A stretch of DNA of 64,000 bases from Klebsiella sp. RIT-PI-d (GCF_001187865.1 NZ_LGIT01000004.1:62001-126000), one strand, 5' to 3'; counted from the stretch's first letter, positions 22,380 to 34,401 are shown. The notes: generated by a model from the sequence alone, not told the origin. Numbers and translations: made by a program.

Positions 22380-22498
22380 AAAAGTCTTAAGAAATCGACA
22401 TAACTTGCAATACATTGCAATCTGAACGACTGTAGGACATTAATTACGAAGCGCAAAAAAAATCCGGCTCTCTTTTCCGCACAGTGAAAGTGATAACT

Positions 22499-25204
22499 AT
22501 GTTGATTCCGTCTAAATTAAGTCGCCCGGTACGTCTTGACCATACTGTGGTCAGGGATCGCCTGTTGGCGAAACTTTCCGGCGCGAACAATTTCCGTCTG
22601 ATCCTGATAACCAGTCCGGCGGGGTATGGAAAAACGACGCTCATTTCACAATGGGCCGCAGGAAAAAACGATCTGGGCTGGTTTTCAATTGATGAAGGCG
22701 ATAACCAGCAGGAGCGTTTTGCCAGCTATCTGATTGCTGCTATTCAGCAGGCAACTGGCGGCCACTGCGATGCCAGTGAAGCCATGGTACAAAAGCGCCA
22801 GTACGCCAGCCTGACCTCACTTTTTGCCCAATTATTTATTGAACTTGCCGAGTGGGATCATCCGCTGTGGCTGGTCATAGATGACTATCATCTGATCACT
22901 AATCCGGTGATCCATGAAGCCATGCGTTTCTTCCTGCGCCATCAGCCAGAAAATCTGACGTTACTGGTGATGTCACGCAATCTGCCGCAGTTGGGTATTG
23001 CCAATTTACGCGTACGCGATCAGCTACTTGAAGTCGGCAGTCAACATCTGGCGTTTAATCATCAGGAGGCGCGACAGTTTTTCGAGCGACGTTTAACCTC
23101 GCCGCTGGAAGCCTCAGAGAGCAGCCGTCTGTGCGATGAAGTGGCCGGATGGGCTACCGCGCTTCAGCTTATTGCCCTGTCGACGCGGCAAAATAATAAT
23201 GCACCGCATCAGTCGGCACGCCGCCTGTCGGGCATTAACGCCAGCCATCTGTCTGATTATCTGGTGGATGAAGTGCTGAATAACGTCGATTTAACGACCC
23301 GCCATTTCCTGCTTAAAAGCGCCCTGCTTCGCTCCATGAACGATGCCCTGATTACCCGGGTCACCGGGGAAGAAAACGGCCAAATGCGGCTTGAAGAAAT
23401 CGAACGTCAGGGACTGTTTTTACAGCGTATGGATGATTCCGGCGAGTGGTTCAGCTATCACCCGCTGTTTGGCAACTTCCTGCGCCAGCGCTGTCAGTGG
23501 GAACTGGCCACCGAACTGCCGGATCTGCACCGTGCGGCCGCCGAAAGCTGGATGGCACAAGGATTCCCGACCGAAGCCATTCATCACGCACTGGCGGCAG
23601 GTGATGCCGAAATGCTGCGCGATATTCTGCTCAACCACGCCTGGGGACTGTTTAACCACAGCGAACTGACGCTGCTGGAGGAATCCCTGTCGTCGCTGCC
23701 GTGGGAAAGCCTGCTGGAAAACCCGCGTCTGGTATTACTTCAGGCATGGCTGATGCAAAGCCAACATCGCTATAGCGAAGTGAACACTCTGCTGGCTCGC
23801 GCCGAGCAGGAGATGCAAATAACGATAGATGCTGAAGTCAGCGGCGATTTCAACGCCCTGCGTGCCCAGGTCGCTATTAACGATGGCGATCCTGATGAGG
23901 CCGACCGTCTGGCGAAAATTGCGCTGGATATGCTGCCAATTGCCTGTTTTTATAGCCGCATCGTGGCGACCTCCGTGCACGGCGAAGTGTTGCACTGCAA
24001 GGGACTATTAACTGAGTCGCTGTCCGTCATGCAGCAGACGGAGCAGATGGCCCGCCGTCACGACGTCTGGCACTACGCGCTGTGGAGCATGATCCAGCAA
24101 AGCGAAATTCTGTTTGCCCAGGGCTTTTTACAGGCCGCATGGGAGACACAGGAAAAAGCCTTCCAGCTGATCCACGATCATCATCTTGAACAGCTGCCGA
24201 TGCATGAGTTTTTGCTGCGTATTCGGGCCCAGCTATTGTGGGCGTGGGGTCGTCTCGACGAAGCCGAAAATGCGGCCCGCCGTGGCATGACCGTGCTATC
24301 AACCTATCAGCCGCAACAACAACTTCAGTGCCTGGCGCTCCTCGTCCAGTGCTCACTGGCACGCGGCGATCTGGATAACGCGCGCGGGCAGTTAAACCGT
24401 CTCGAAAATTTATTAGGCAACGGCCCGTATCACAGCGATTGGGTATCCAATGCGGATAAAGTTCGGGTTATCTACTGGCAAATGACGGGTGATAAAAAGT
24501 CTGCGACCAACTGGCTGCGTCAGACGCCAAAACCGGCATTTGCCAATAATCATTTTCTGCAAAGCCAGTGGCGCAATATTGCCCGGGTGCAGATCCTGCT
24601 CGGCGAAACTGGCTCGGCCGAGATGGTGCTGGAAGAGTTAAACGAAAATGCGCGCAGCCTGCGTCTGATGAGCGACATTAATCGTAACCTGCTGTTACTT
24701 AACCAGCTTTACTGGCAGGCGGGGCGAAAAAATGAAGCGCAAAATGCGTTGATGGAGGCACTGACCCTTGCCAATCGAACCGGGTTTATTAACCATTTTG
24801 TGATTGAAGGTGAAGCGATGGCGCAGCAGCTACGGCAGCTGATCCAGCTGAATACCCTGCCGGAACTGGAGCACCATCGGGCGCAACGTATCCTGCGCGA
24901 TATTAACCAGCATCACCGGCATAAATTTGCCCATTTCGATGAGACCTTCGTCGAAAAACTGCTAAACCATCCGCACGTCCCGGAACTGATCCGGACCAGC
25001 CCGCTGACCCAGCGCGAATGGCAGGTGCTGGGCCTGATCTACTCGGGTTACAGTAACGACCAGATTGCCGGAGAGCTGGAGGTGGCGGCCACCACCATTA
25101 AAACCCATATCCGTAATCTGTATCAGAAACTTGGCGTCGCGCATCGCCAGGACGCCGTTCAACATGCGCAGAAGCTATTAAAAATGATGGGCTACGGGGT
25201 GTGA
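22499..25204 (+). CDS. malT: Maltose regulon activator MalT
   Basis: A 901-residue STAND-family ATPase and transcription activator that responds to maltotriose and ATP. The Walker A motif is [10 protein letters not shown] near residues 37-46, and the Walker B-like [10 protein letters not shown] lies near 123-132. A winged-helix and TPR-like sensor region fills the middle. The C-terminal LuxR-type HTH has [18 protein letters not shown] (core REWQVLGLI) and [15 protein letters not shown] chose the ATG at 22499 (MLIPSKLSR), which gives the exact family length. An in-frame start 15 bases upstream adds an unsupported MKVIT. Confidence 0.98.
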   Translation: MLIPSKLSRPVRLDHTVVRDRLLAKLSGANNFRLILITSPAGYGKTTLISQWAAGKNDLGWFSIDEGDNQQERFASYLIAAIQQATGGHCDASEAMVQKRQYASLTSLFAQLFIELAEWDHPLWLVIDDYHLITNPVIHEAMRFFLRHQPENLTLLVMSRNLPQLGIANLRVRDQLLEVGSQHLAFNHQEARQFFERRLTSPLEASESSRLCDEVAGWATALQLIALSTRQNNNAPHQSARRLSGINASHLSDYLVDEVLNNVDLTTRHFLLKSALLRSMNDALITRVTGEENGQMRLEEIERQGLFLQRMDDSGEWFSYHPLFGNFLRQRCQWELATELPDLHRAAAESWMAQGFPTEAIHHALAAGDAEMLRDILLNHAWGLFNHSELTLLEESLSSLPWESLLENPRLVLLQAWLMQSQHRYSEVNTLLARAEQEMQITIDAEVSGDFNALRAQVAINDGDPDEADRLAKIALDMLPIACFYSRIVATSVHGEVLHCKGLLTESLSVMQQTEQMARRHDVWHYALWSMIQQSEILFAQGFLQAAWETQEKAFQLIHDHHLEQLPMHEFLLRIRAQLLWAWGRLDEAENAARRGMTVLSTYQPQQQLQCLALLVQCSLARGDLDNARGQLNRLENLLGNGPYHSDWVSNADKVRVIYWQMTGDKKSATNWLRQTPKPAFANNHFLQSQWRNIARVQILLGETGSAEMVLEELNENARSLRLMSDINRNLLLLNQLYWQAGRKNEAQNALMEALTLANRTGFINHFVIEGEAMAQQLRQLIQLNTLPELEHHRAQRILRDINQHHRHKFAHFDETFVEKLLNHPHVPELIRTSPLTQREWQVLGLIYSGYSNDQIAGELEVAATTIKTHIRNLYQKLGVAHRQDAVQHAQKLLKMMGYGV

Positions 25205-25210
25205 CGCAAT

Positions 25211-25237
25211 GCCGGGCGCTTATCGCGCCTGTCCGGC
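25211..25237. repeat. REP unit after malT
   Basis: GCCGGGCGCTTATCGCGCC followed by TGTCCGGC forms the imperfect stem of a single REP unit, 6 bases after the malT stop codon. Confidence 0.6.
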
Positions 25238-25270
25238 AGTAAACAGAGACAGTGTCAGAACAGATAGAAA

Positions 25271-25302
25271 ATACATCACGGTAGTTGCTTACCGTGATGT
25301 AT
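25271..25302. terminator. Perfect hairpin between convergent malT and glpR
   Basis: ATACATCACGGTA and TACCGTGATGTAT are exact inverted repeats around a 6-base loop (25284-25289). On the minus strand the stem runs into TTTTC, so it most likely terminates glpR, and it may stop malT transcripts as well. Confidence 0.7.
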
Positions 25303-25324
25303 GTTGAAGAATCATGCGAAAGCG

Positions 25325-26083
25325 TTAACACAGCTCCAGCTGGACTTTATGCTGGGCAATCACCTGCATGACGCCAGCTGGCGGTAGTACATCGGTATAA
25401 ACGGCATTCACCATGCTGATACTCCCCATATTGACCATCGCATTACGGCCAAATTTAGAATGGTCCACCACCAGTATCACATGGCGGGAGTTATCAATGA
25501 TCGCGCGTTTAGTGCGTACTTCGTGATAGTCGAATTCCAGCAGGGAACCGTCACTATCAATGCCGCTGATGCCGAGAATGCCGAAGTCCAGACGAAACTG
25601 GGAGATAAAATCCAGCGTGGCTTCACCGATAATGCCGCCGTCGCGGCTGCGCAATTCGCCGCCCGCTAAAATAATACGGAAATCGTCCTTCACCCGCAGC
25701 GTATTAGCGACGTTGAGATTATTGGTCACGATGCGCAAGTTATTGTGCCCCAGCAGCGCGTGAGCCACCGCTTCCGGCGTGGTACCGATATCAATAAATA
25801 ATGTTGAGCCATCCGGAATTTGCGCGGCAACTTTGCTGGCAATACGCTCCTTTTCAGCCGTTTGCGTCGCTTTACGATCGTGCCAGGAGGTGTTGACCGA
25901 ACTCGACGGCAGCGCTGCGCCACCATGATGACGCAGGATCAGGTTTTGTTCTGCCAGATCGTTGAGATCGCGACGAATGGTCTGCGGACTCACGGAAAAA
26001 TGCTCAACCAGTTCTTCGGTGCTGACGTATCCCTGCTTTTTAACCAGTTCAATAATCGCACTGTGGCGCTGTGTCTGTTTCAT
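25325..26083 (-). CDS. glpR: Glycerol-3-phosphate regulon repressor GlpR
   Basis: A 252-residue DeoR-family repressor. The N-terminal HTH (VSTEELVEHFSVSPQTIRRD, about residues 18-37) binds glp operators, and the C-terminal sugar-phosphate-sensing domain contains FIDIGTTPEAVAHAL and ILAGGELRSRDGG. It is the last gene of glpEGR, 15 bases after glpG. A matching operator lies upstream of glpD at 27480-27499. The reading frame is intact. Confidence 0.97.
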   Translation of the reverse strand: MKQTQRHSAIIELVKKQGYVSTEELVEHFSVSPQTIRRDLNDLAEQNLILRHHGGAALPSSSVNTSWHDRKATQTAEKERIASKVAAQIPDGSTLFIDIGTTPEAVAHALLGHNNLRIVTNNLNVANTLRVKDDFRIILAGGELRSRDGGIIGEATLDFISQFRLDFGILGISGIDSDGSLLEFDYHEVRTKRAIIDNSRHVILVVDHSKFGRNAMVNMGSISMVNAVYTDVLPPAGVMQVIAQHKVQLELC

Positions 26084-26098
26084 AAAATCCCTGCCAAA

Positions 26099-26929
26099 TT
26101 ATGTTCGTTTTCGCGCATTCAGCGAATCGACAAACGCCATCGCCAGCCCAACCAACAGCCCGGCCACATGCGCACCATTCGCAATCGACATACCGAAGAG
26201 ATCAAACCAGCCGACCAACAGCCATAGTAAAGAAAAGATGATCAGACCGCGCGGTAAAAAGATGCCGCACTGCGGGTCGCGCTCGCCTCGTAGCCATACA
26301 TAGCCCATCAGGGCATAAACGACGCCCGACAATCCACCAAACCACGGACCGCTAAACTGATACTGCACAAATCCGCTTAACAATGCGCTGATAACGGTAA
26401 TGACCAGTAGTTTACCGCTGCCCAGACGGGTTTCGACTGCGCCGCCCAGATACCACCACCACAGCAGGTTAAAGAGAATATGCAGCAGGGAGAAATGCAT
26501 CAGCGCGTGGGTAAAGTAGCGCCAGACCTCTATTTTCAACGAAGGATCGTAAGGCCATGCCAGCCACGCCATAACCGGCTGGTCGCCAATCACCTGCATT
26601 AACACAAATACCAGCACCGTCAGCACCAGCACGCCGGTCGTTAACGGCCCGGCATTCTCTTTGAGCGCGCTCAGAAAGGGAAAGCGACGATAGCGTAAGC
26701 CGCTGTTGGTTTGCCCGGACTGCCAGCTTGCCGCCAGATAGCGCGGGTCTGCGGGATTTTCCATAAAGCGCGCCAGTTCAGCCTGCACGCGCGCGGCCTG
26801 CTGCTCATCAGCCAGCCAGACATCCCATTGGGTATTTCGCTGTACCGTCAGCACGACACCCTGCGTCGCCATATAGTCCACAAACGCCTGCGCGATGCGG
26901 GGGTTATCAAAAGAGGTGATCATCAACAT
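26099..26929 (-). CDS. glpG: Rhomboid intramembrane protease GlpG
   Basis: A 276-residue serine protease of the inner membrane, equal in length to E. coli GlpG. An N-terminal cytoplasmic domain (1-90) precedes six membrane helices. The catalytic Ser is in [12 protein letters not shown] near residue 201 and the His in NGAHVAGL near 254; [14 protein letters not shown] contains the conserved oxyanion His and Asn. It lies 59 bases after glpE in the glpEGR operon. Confidence 0.97.
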   Translation of the reverse strand: MLMITSFDNPRIAQAFVDYMATQGVVLTVQRNTQWDVWLADEQQAARVQAELARFMENPADPRYLAASWQSGQTNSGLRYRRFPFLSALKENAGPLTTGVLVLTVLVFVLMQVIGDQPVMAWLAWPYDPSLKIEVWRYFTHALMHFSLLHILFNLLWWWYLGGAVETRLGSGKLLVITVISALLSGFVQYQFSGPWFGGLSGVVYALMGYVWLRGERDPQCGIFLPRGLIIFSLLWLLVGWFDLFGMSIANGAHVAGLLVGLAMAFVDSLNARKRT

Positions 26930-26988
26930 ACTGACGTTCGCTTATTCCACACAAAAGGGGACAGTATAACGGTATCGCGAACCGATGC

Positions 26989-27318
26989 CTAAAACAGCGT
27001 GCGCTCAACCTCTGCCGGAAAATGGCGATGCCAGGCATCAAAACCCCCATCCACACTGTAGACATGATCGTATCCCTGCTGGAGGAGATACTGGGCCGCT
27101 CCTTTACTGCTGTTGCCGTGATAACACATGACCATCACCGGCGTTTCGGGATCGGTATCGCGCATAAAAGCGCCGAGGGTGTCGTTAGTCAGATGAAACG
27201 CGCCCGGCGTATGGCCCATGGCGTAACTTTGTGGGTCGCGTATATCGACCAGCACGGCGGTAGCCTGATGCAATTTCTGGTGCGCTTCTTCGACATTAAT
27301 ACATTCAAAATGATCCAT
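26989..27318 (-). CDS. glpE: Thiosulfate sulfurtransferase GlpE
   Basis: A 109-residue single-domain rhodanese that moves sulfur from thiosulfate to cyanide or thioredoxin in vitro. The active-site Cys is in [16 protein letters not shown] near residue 65. I chose the ATG at 27318 (MDHFECINV), preceded by AGAGAAGCT on the minus strand. A longer in-frame reading back to 27366 would add 16 residues absent from the family. Confidence 0.96.
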   Translation of the reverse strand: MDHFECINVEEAHQKLHQATAVLVDIRDPQSYAMGHTPGAFHLTNDTLGAFMRDTDPETPVMVMCYHGNSSKGAAQYLLQQGYDHVYSVDGGFDAWHRHFPAEVERTLF

Positions 27319-27418
27319 AGCTTCTCTTTCTGACGTGGTTTGCGCCGCTCCGTTTGAGCGGCACAAATGACGGGAATTAGCGTGTAGTTTACGTCGTGAG
27401 GGGAGAGAAACGCCATTA

Positions 27419-27434
27419 TGTTATGCATATCACT
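27419..27434. promoter_or_regulatory. CRP-like site in the glpE-glpD gap
   Basis: TGTTA, six bases, then TCACT matches the CRP core TGTGA-N6-TCACA at 8 of 10 positions. It lies between the divergent glpE and glpD genes, both known CRP targets in E. coli. Confidence 0.55.
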
Positions 27435-27479
27435 CTAAATTGTTTTTTTGATGTTACCAAAAGTACGATTCCTTGCTAT

Positions 27480-27499
27480 TATGAGCGATATCGAACATT
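27480..27499. promoter_or_regulatory. GlpR operator of glpD
   Basis: TATGAGCGATATCGAACATT matches the GlpR consensus (WATGTTCGWTAWCGAACATW) at 18 of 20 positions. It begins 54 bases before the glpD ATG. The next bases, TATGTGCG at 27500-27507, repeat a left half-site, so a second weaker operator may be in tandem, as in E. coli glpD. Confidence 0.8.
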
Positions 27500-27533
27500 T
27501 ATGTGCGCTTTAACGAAAGTAAGAGGTAGCAGC

Positions 27534-29042
27534 ATGGAAACCAAAGATCTGATTGTGATAGGTGGCGGCATTAACGGTGCTGGCATCGCGGCGGACGCTG
27601 CCGGACGGGGATTGTCCGTGCTGATGCTGGAGGGACAGGATCTGGCCTGCGCCACCTCCTCTGCCAGTTCGAAACTGATCCACGGCGGCCTGCGCTACCT
27701 TGAGCACTACGAGTTCCGCCTGGTAAGTGAAGCCCTGGCCGAACGTGAAGTGCTGTTAAAAATGGCCCCGCATATTGCCTTCCCGATGCGTTTTCGTCTG
27801 CCGCACCGCCCGCATTTGCGCCCGGCGTGGATGATCCGTATTGGATTGTTTATGTACGACCATCTGGGGAAACGCACCAGTTTACCCGGTTCTACAGGTT
27901 TACGATTTGGCGCAGAGTCGGTTCTTAAACCGGAAATCGTGCGCGGATTCGAATATTCTGACTGTTGGGTCGACGATGCGCGACTGGTGCTGGCGAATGC
28001 CCAGATGGTCGAGCAGAAAGGCGGTAACGTATTGACCCGCACCCGCGCGACGGCTGCACGTCGTGAAAATGGGCTGTGGATTGTCGAGGCCGAAGATATT
28101 GATACCGGCAAGAAACATACCTGGCAGGCGCGTGGTCTGGTCAACGCTACCGGCCCATGGGTGAAAGAATTCTTCGATGACGGGATGCACCTGCCTTCGC
28201 CTTACGGTATCCGACTGATCAAGGGTAGCCACATTGTGGTGCCGCGCGTGCATACCCAGAAGCAGGCCTATATTCTGCAAAACGAAGATAAACGCATTGT
28301 GTTCGTGATCCCGTGGATGGATGAGTTCTCCATTATTGGTACTACCGACGTGGAATATCAGGGCGACCCGAAAAACGTTGCTATTGATGAAAACGAAATT
28401 AATTATTTGCTGAAAGTCTATAACGGTCACTTCCGCAAGCAGCTGACCCGCAATGACATTGTCTGGACCTACTCCGGCGTGCGTCCGCTGTGTGATGATG
28501 AATCCGATTCACCGCAGGCGATTACCCGCGACTACACGCTTGATGTGCATGACGAAAACGGCAAAGCGCCACTGCTGTCGGTCTTTGGCGGTAAGCTGAC
28601 CACCTATCGTAAGCTGGCAGAACACGCGATGGAAAAACTGACGCCGTACTATAAAGGCATCGGCCAGGCGTGGACTAAAGATGCCGTGCTGCCAGGTGGC
28701 GATATTGGCGGCGATCGTGAGAGCTACGCAGCCAAACTGCGTCGCCGCTATCCGTTTATCAGCGAGTCGCTGGCGCGTCACTATGCACGCACTTATGGCA
28801 GCAATACCGAGCTTATTCTGGGAAGCGCCACCTCTCTGGCTGACCTGGGTGAAGATTTTGGCCATGCGTTTTATGAAGCTGAATTGCGCTATCTGGTGGA
28901 GCACGAATGGGTGCGCCGACTCGATGATGCTATCTGGCGTCGTACTCGCCTGGGCATGTGGCTGGATGCGGACCAGCAGGCGCGCGTATCGCAGTGGCTG
29001 CTGCAACATGCGGCGAAACGCGAACTGTCGCTGGCGTCCTGA
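27534..29042 (+). CDS. glpD: Aerobic glycerol-3-phosphate dehydrogenase GlpD
   Basis: A 502-residue FAD enzyme of the inner membrane face that oxidises glycerol-3-phosphate to dihydroxyacetone phosphate and passes electrons to quinone. The N-terminal dinucleotide-binding motif is VIGGGINGAGIAADAAGRG's core GGGINGAG, followed by SSKLIHGGLRYLEHYEF (core HGGLRYLE) and later WTYSGVRPL and SVFGGKLTTYRKLAEH. The ATG at 27534 is preceded by AAGAGGTAGC. The open frame extends to 27396, but that extension covers the operator and is not translated. E. coli GlpD has 501 residues. Confidence 0.98.
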   Translation: METKDLIVIGGGINGAGIAADAAGRGLSVLMLEGQDLACATSSASSKLIHGGLRYLEHYEFRLVSEALAEREVLLKMAPHIAFPMRFRLPHRPHLRPAWMIRIGLFMYDHLGKRTSLPGSTGLRFGAESVLKPEIVRGFEYSDCWVDDARLVLANAQMVEQKGGNVLTRTRATAARRENGLWIVEAEDIDTGKKHTWQARGLVNATGPWVKEFFDDGMHLPSPYGIRLIKGSHIVVPRVHTQKQAYILQNEDKRIVFVIPWMDEFSIIGTTDVEYQGDPKNVAIDENEINYLLKVYNGHFRKQLTRNDIVWTYSGVRPLCDDESDSPQAITRDYTLDVHDENGKAPLLSVFGGKLTTYRKLAEHAMEKLTPYYKGIGQAWTKDAVLPGGDIGGDRESYAAKLRRRYPFISESLARHYARTYGSNTELILGSATSLADLGEDFGHAFYEAELRYLVEHEWVRRLDDAIWRRTRLGMWLDADQQARVSQWLLQHAAKRELSLAS

Positions 29043-29066
29043 TTTTACGATACATCTCTGTACCAT

Positions 29067-29100
29067 AAACGTCGGGCGGTTTAAAAACCGCCCGACGTTT
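29067..29100. terminator. Bidirectional terminator between glpD and glgP
   Basis: AAACGTCGGGCGGTTT and its inverse AAACCGCCCGACGTTT form a 16-bp perfect stem with A-runs and T-runs on both sides. It sits between the convergent stop codons and should stop transcription both ways. Confidence 0.9.
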
Positions 29101-29125
29101 TACGTTATGCCTGCATTCCTGCGGA

Positions 29126-31573
29126 CTACAGCTTTATCGGCGTAATGCCCCAAATCTGCTCCGCATACTCCTGAATTGTCCGGTCCGATGAGAAGTAGCC
29201 CATATTGGCGATATTGCGCATCGCTTTAGTGGTCCACGCTTCCGGCTGGCGATAGAGTTCATCAACCCTGTCCTGACAATCAACATAGCTGCGGTAATCT
29301 GCCAGAACCTGGTAGTGATCGCCGAAGTTAATCAGGGAATCGACCAGATCGCGGTAGCGGCCCGGTTCTTCCGGATTAAATACGCCGGTGGCGATCTGGG
29401 TCAATACCTGACGCAGTTCTTCATCTTGTTCGTAATAGTCGCGCGGTTTATAGCCCTGCCTACGCAGTTCTTCGACCTCTTCTGCGGTATTGCCGAAAAT
29501 AAAGATATTTTCCGCGCCGACGTGCTCCTGCATTTCGACATTTGCCCCATCCAGCGTGCCGATGGTCAGCGCACCGTTAAGGGCAAATTTCATATTGCTG
29601 GTGCCGGACGCTTCGGTGCCTGCCAGCGAGATCTGCTCAGACAGATCGGCCGCCGGAATAATGACCTGGGCCAGACTGACGCTGTAGTTAGGGATAAACA
29701 CCACTTTCAGCTTATCGCCTACCTGCGGATCGTTGTTGATCACCTTCGCCACGTCGTTGATCAGATGAATAATATGTTTCGCCATGTAATAGGCCGAGGC
29801 GGCTTTACCGGCAAAAATATTTACCCTCGGCACCCACTCCGCCGACGGATCGTCTTTAATTCGGTTATAGCGCGTGATCACATGCAGGACGTTCATCAGC
29901 TGGCGTTTGTACTCGTGAATACGTTTGATCTGCACATCGAATAACGCACGTGGATTCACCACCACATTAAGCTGCTGAGCGATAAGCACCGCCAGCCGCT
30001 TTTTATTCTCCAGCTTCGCCTGATGTACCGCCTGATTCACCAGCGGATAGTCAATATGCTGCTCCAGTTCGCTCAGTTGGCTGAGATCGGTTCGCCAGTT
30101 GCGGCCGATATTGTCATCCAGAACATCAGACAGTGACGGGTTCGCCAGTGCCAGCCATCGGCGCGGGGTCACGCCATTGGTGACGTTGGTAAAGCGGGTT
30201 GGAAAAATGTGCGCAAAATCAGCGAACAGCGACTGTACCATCAGATTGGAATGCAACTCTGATACGCCGTTAACCTTGTGACTTACCACCACCGCCAGCC
30301 AGGCCATGCGCACCCGACGCCCGTCTGATTCGTCAATGATCGAGGTACGACTCAGCAACCCGATATCGTCCGGATACTGTTCCTGCACCGTTTTCAGAAA
30401 GTAATCATTAATTTCGAAGATGATTTGCAGATGGCGCGGCAAAATCTTACCGAGCATATCCACAGGCCAGGTTTCCAGCGCTTCACTCATCAGTGTATGG
30501 TTGGTGTAGGAAAAGACCTGGCAGGTCACGTCGAATGCTTCATCCCAGCTAAATTTATGCTCGTCAATCAGCAGACGCATCAGCTCCGGAATCGACAGCA
30601 CCGGATGAGTGTCATTGAGATGAATGGCGATTTTATCCGCCAGATTCGCGTAGGTTCGGTGCAACTGATAATGGCGGCTCAGAATGTCCTGCACCGTTGC
30701 AGAGACGAGAAAATACTCCTGACGCAGACGCAATTCACGCCCGGAATAGGTGGAGTCGTCCGGGTAAAGTACTCTTGATACGTTCTCGGAATGGTTTTTA
30801 TCTTCTACCGCAGCAAAATAGTCGCCCTGGTTAAATTTACCGAGATTGATTTCGCTACTGGCCTGAGCGTTCCATAAACGTAAGGTGTTAGTCGCGTCGG
30901 TATCAAAGCCTGGGATGATCTGGTCATAGGCCACGGCCAGGATTTCTTCGGTTTCAAGCCAGCGGCTTTTTTTGCCTTCATGCTGGATCCGCCCGCCAAA
31001 ACGCACTTTATAGCGGGTGTTATGGCGCTTGAATTCCCACGGATTACCGTACTCCAGCCAGTAGTCCGGGGACTCTTTTTGCCGACCATCGACGATGTTC
31101 TGTTTAAACATACCGTAATCATAACGAATACCGTAGCCGCGCCCCGGTAAACCAAGGGTGGCGAGAGAATCAAGGAAGCAGGCAGCCAGGCGTCCAAGGC
31201 CACCGTTGCCGAGTCCCGGATCGTTCTCCTCGTCAATCAGCTCCTCGAGGTTAAGACCCATCTCATCCAGCGCCTTGCTCACATCCTCGTAAACGCCCAG
31301 TGATAACAGGGCGTTGGAGAGCGTACGGCCGATCAAGAACTCCATTGATAAGTAGTAAACCTGACGCGTTTCCTGGGAGAGCTGCGCCCGGTTTGAGCGC
31401 AGCCAGCGCTCGACCAGACGATCGCGTACCGCAAATAGCGTGGCGTTAAGCCATTCGTGTTTATTGGCTATGGACGGATCTTTGCCGACCGTAAACATGA
31501 GTTTATAAGCAATAGAATGCTTTAACGCCTCAATACTGTGGGTCGGGGAGGCATAAGTAAAAGGTGCATTCAT
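29126..31573 (-). CDS. glgP: Glycogen phosphorylase GlgP
   Basis: An 815-residue GT35 enzyme that degrades glycogen to glucose-1-phosphate. The PLP Lys lies in [14 protein letters not shown], and [14 protein letters not shown] and [16 protein letters not shown] mark the N-terminal domain. I chose the second ATG (31573, MNAPFTY): the Shine-Dalgarno AGGA is about 9 bases from it, but only 3-4 bases from the first ATG at 31579. It is the last gene of glgBXCAP and the paralogue of MalP at 19474. Confidence 0.97.
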   Translation of the reverse strand: MNAPFTYASPTHSIEALKHSIAYKLMFTVGKDPSIANKHEWLNATLFAVRDRLVERWLRSNRAQLSQETRQVYYLSMEFLIGRTLSNALLSLGVYEDVSKALDEMGLNLEELIDEENDPGLGNGGLGRLAACFLDSLATLGLPGRGYGIRYDYGMFKQNIVDGRQKESPDYWLEYGNPWEFKRHNTRYKVRFGGRIQHEGKKSRWLETEEILAVAYDQIIPGFDTDATNTLRLWNAQASSEINLGKFNQGDYFAAVEDKNHSENVSRVLYPDDSTYSGRELRLRQEYFLVSATVQDILSRHYQLHRTYANLADKIAIHLNDTHPVLSIPELMRLLIDEHKFSWDEAFDVTCQVFSYTNHTLMSEALETWPVDMLGKILPRHLQIIFEINDYFLKTVQEQYPDDIGLLSRTSIIDESDGRRVRMAWLAVVVSHKVNGVSELHSNLMVQSLFADFAHIFPTRFTNVTNGVTPRRWLALANPSLSDVLDDNIGRNWRTDLSQLSELEQHIDYPLVNQAVHQAKLENKKRLAVLIAQQLNVVVNPRALFDVQIKRIHEYKRQLMNVLHVITRYNRIKDDPSAEWVPRVNIFAGKAASAYYMAKHIIHLINDVAKVINNDPQVGDKLKVVFIPNYSVSLAQVIIPAADLSEQISLAGTEASGTSNMKFALNGALTIGTLDGANVEMQEHVGAENIFIFGNTAEEVEELRRQGYKPRDYYEQDEELRQVLTQIATGVFNPEEPGRYRDLVDSLINFGDHYQVLADYRSYVDCQDRVDELYRQPEAWTTKAMRNIANMGYFSSDRTIQEYAEQIWGITPIKL

Positions 31574-31590
31574 CAACATGATTCCTGTCG

Positions 31591-33024
31591 TTACATCAAA
31601 CGTTGATAGAGATCGCGATAGGATTGTGCGGCAACGTGCCAGCTAAAATCCATATGCATCGCCTGACGCTGGACATAACGCCACAGCGAAGGACGCGACC
31701 ACAACACAAAAGCGCGCCGGATCGCCCGTAACAGGGACCAGGCATTACTGTCTTCAAATACAAAGCCGCTGGCGACGCCATCAGCCAGGTTTTCCAGTGA
31801 GCTGTCTGCGACGGTATCGGCAAGCCCGCCGGTACGACGAACCAACGGTAGCGTGCCGTATTTCAATCCGTATAGCTGAGTCAGGCCGCACGGTTCAAAG
31901 CGGCTGGGGACCAGAATGAGATCGGCACCGGCCATAATGCGGTGTGAGAAGGCTTCGTGATAGCCAATCTGCACCCCCACCTGCCCGGAATGTTCGGCCG
32001 CAGCGGCGAGGAACCCCTCCTGAAGCACAGGGTCGCCTGCGCCCAGCAGCGCCAGCTGTCCGCCCTGCTCAAGCAGGCCGGGCAGCGCTTCAAGCACCAG
32101 ATCGAGACCTTTCTGACTGGTCAAACGGCTCACCACCGCAAACAGCGGTGCCTTGTCATCGACTTTCAGGCCCATCGCGATTTGCAGCTGCCGTTTGTTT
32201 TCGGCTTTCTTTTCCAGCGTATCGCGGCTATAACGCGACGTCAGCAGCAAGTCCGTTTCAGGACTCCAGATCTGCTCATCCACGCCGTTAAGAATGCCGG
32301 TCAATCGCCCTTCCATTTGCCGCTGACGTAATAAGCCTTCCATACCGTAAGCAAATTGCGGCTCGGTAATTTCCCGGGCATAGGTCGGACTAACAGCCGT
32401 AATGTGATCGGCATAGAACAGGCCCGCTTTCAGGAACGAAATCTGTCCCTCAAACTCCAGCCCGTGCATGTTATAGAACGACCATGGCAACTGGATGTCA
32501 TTCATATGATGGGCGTAAAACAGCCCCTGATAGGCCAGATTATGAACGGTGAAAATAGATTTTGCCGGATGGCCACGCGCAGCAAGGTAAGCCGGAGCCA
32601 GCCCGGCGTGCCAGTCATGGGCATGAACCACCTCCGGTCGCCAGAAGGGATCAAGACCACAGGCCATTTCACAACCGACCCAGCCGAGCAGCGCAAAGCG
32701 CAGCACATTATCGGTATAAGCGAACAGGTTGGTGTCGTGGTATGGGCTACCGGGGCGGTCATACAGGTGTGGAGCATCTATCAGGTAGATGCCCACGCCA
32801 TTATAATGCCCAAACAGCAGAGTGATGTGCCCGGCAAAGGTATCGCGCCGCGTGACCACTTGTGCATCGGGGATACCCCGCAGAATATCAGGAAACGCAG
32901 GAAGCAGAACCCGTGCATCATCTCCGCCCGCATTTTGTGCTGCGGGTAACGCACCAATTACGTCTGCCAGACCGCCGGTTTTTAACAGCGGGAACATCTC
33001 AGAACATACATGTAAAACCTGCAT
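31591..33024 (-). CDS. glgA: Glycogen synthase GlgA
   Basis: A 477-residue GT5 transferase that extends glycogen with ADP-glucose. The ADP-glucose motif KTGGLADV is near residues 15-22, and the C-terminal GT-B segment has [18 protein letters not shown] (core EPCGLTQ). The ATG at 33024 ([11 protein letters not shown]) gives exactly the E. coli length; the frame is open upstream to 33096, but that part has no family support. It is 77 bases after glgC and 17 bases before glgP. Confidence 0.98.
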   Translation of the reverse strand: MQVLHVCSEMFPLLKTGGLADVIGALPAAQNAGGDDARVLLPAFPDILRGIPDAQVVTRRDTFAGHITLLFGHYNGVGIYLIDAPHLYDRPGSPYHDTNLFAYTDNVLRFALLGWVGCEMACGLDPFWRPEVVHAHDWHAGLAPAYLAARGHPAKSIFTVHNLAYQGLFYAHHMNDIQLPWSFYNMHGLEFEGQISFLKAGLFYADHITAVSPTYAREITEPQFAYGMEGLLRQRQMEGRLTGILNGVDEQIWSPETDLLLTSRYSRDTLEKKAENKRQLQIAMGLKVDDKAPLFAVVSRLTSQKGLDLVLEALPGLLEQGGQLALLGAGDPVLQEGFLAAAAEHSGQVGVQIGYHEAFSHRIMAGADLILVPSRFEPCGLTQLYGLKYGTLPLVRRTGGLADTVADSSLENLADGVASGFVFEDSNAWSLLRAIRRAFVLWSRPSLWRYVQRQAMHMDFSWHVAAQSYRDLYQRLM

Positions 33025-33101
33025 TATCGCTCCTGTCACCACCGCGAAGGCCTTTGCCGCTCGCGATAAAACAGCGCGCGGACCCCTTCCGCGCAAGGTT
33101 A

Positions 33102-34397
33102 TTATTCGTCTTTTTGATCTTTCAATTTGTTAAGCATATCTCGTGTTACCAGCACGATCCCTTCTTCAGAGCGGTAGAAACGACGTGCATCTTCTTCAGC
33201 GTTTTCGCCGATCACCAGCCCTTCCGGGATCACGCAGGCGCGATCGATAACGCACCGGCGCAGACGGCATGAGCGGCCAATCCAGACATCGGGCAATACC
33301 ACCGATGAGTCGATATTGCAGAACGAGTTAACCCGAACGCGCGGGAACAGAACGGACTGCACGACAACCGAGCCAGAGATGATACAGCCGCCCGATACGA
33401 GGGAATTCAGCGTCATGCCGTGGCTACCCGAACGGTCCTGAACAAATTTTGCCGGGGGCAGCGATTCCATATGCGTACGAATTGGCCAGTCCTGATCGTA
33501 CATATCCAGGTCCGGTGTCACCGATGCCAGGTCGAGGTTGGCTTTCCAGTAAGCTTCAAGCGTACCCACGTCGCGCCAGTAGGGTTCAGACTCTGAATCC
33601 GACTGCACGCAGGATTGCGGGAACGGATGCGCGTACGCCAGCCCTGCTTTGGTGATCTGCGGAATAATGTCTTTGCCGAAATCGTGGCTGGAGTTCTCGT
33701 TTAGATCGTCCTGCTCCAGCAGTTCGTACAAATAGTCCGCGTTGAAAACATAAATGCCCATGCTGGCGAGCGATTTAGTATCGTCATTAGGCATGGTCGG
33801 CGGATTGGCCGGTTTCTCGACGAAATCAATAATTTTGTCATCTTCGTCAACGTGCATAACGCCAAACGCCGTTGCTTCTGCTTTCGGCACCGGCAGACAG
33901 GCGACGGTACAGCGTGCGCCTTTCTTCACGTGGTCGATAAGCATCCGCGAGTAATCCTGCTTGTAGATATGGTCGCCGGCGAGGATCACTACATATTCGG
34001 CTTTATAGCGGCGAATAACGTCCAGGTTCTGCGTTACCGCATCAGCCGTACCGCGATACCAGTTTTCACCGTGTACGCGCTGTTGAGCAGGTAACAAGTC
34101 AACGAACTCGTTCATCTCTTCGCTGAAGAATGACCAGCCGCGCTGGATGTGCTGTACCAGAGTATGCGACTGATACTGGGTAATTACGCCAATTCGACGA
34201 ATACCGGAGTTAATACAGTTGGAGAGGGCAAAGTCGATAATACGAAACTTGCCGCCAAAGTGAACGGCGGGTTTGGCCCGGGTTACCGTCAAATCTTTCA
34301 GACGCGTTCCACGTCCTCCTGCCAGGATCAGGGCAACAGACTTCATCGGCAACTGGCGCGACAGCATCAGCAAATCATTGTTTTCAAGCTTAACCAT
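33102..34397 (-). CDS. glgC: Glucose-1-phosphate adenylyltransferase GlgC
   Basis: A 431-residue ADP-glucose pyrophosphorylase, the committed and allosterically controlled step of glycogen synthesis. [16 protein letters not shown] near residues 23-38 is the nucleotide-binding loop with the fructose-bisphosphate-sensing Lys (Lys39 in E. coli). [12 protein letters not shown] and [10 protein letters not shown] follow, and the C-terminal left-handed beta-helix starts near residue 320. The length is identical to E. coli GlgC. Possible CsrA sites lie in its leader. Confidence 0.98.
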   Translation of the reverse strand: MVKLENNDLLMLSRQLPMKSVALILAGGRGTRLKDLTVTRAKPAVHFGGKFRIIDFALSNCINSGIRRIGVITQYQSHTLVQHIQRGWSFFSEEMNEFVDLLPAQQRVHGENWYRGTADAVTQNLDVIRRYKAEYVVILAGDHIYKQDYSRMLIDHVKKGARCTVACLPVPKAEATAFGVMHVDEDDKIIDFVEKPANPPTMPNDDTKSLASMGIYVFNADYLYELLEQDDLNENSSHDFGKDIIPQITKAGLAYAHPFPQSCVQSDSESEPYWRDVGTLEAYWKANLDLASVTPDLDMYDQDWPIRTHMESLPPAKFVQDRSGSHGMTLNSLVSGGCIISGSVVVQSVLFPRVRVNSFCNIDSSVVLPDVWIGRSCRLRRCVIDRACVIPEGLVIGENAEEDARRFYRSEEGIVLVTRDMLNKLKDQKDE

Positions 34398-34401
34398 GTC
34401 G

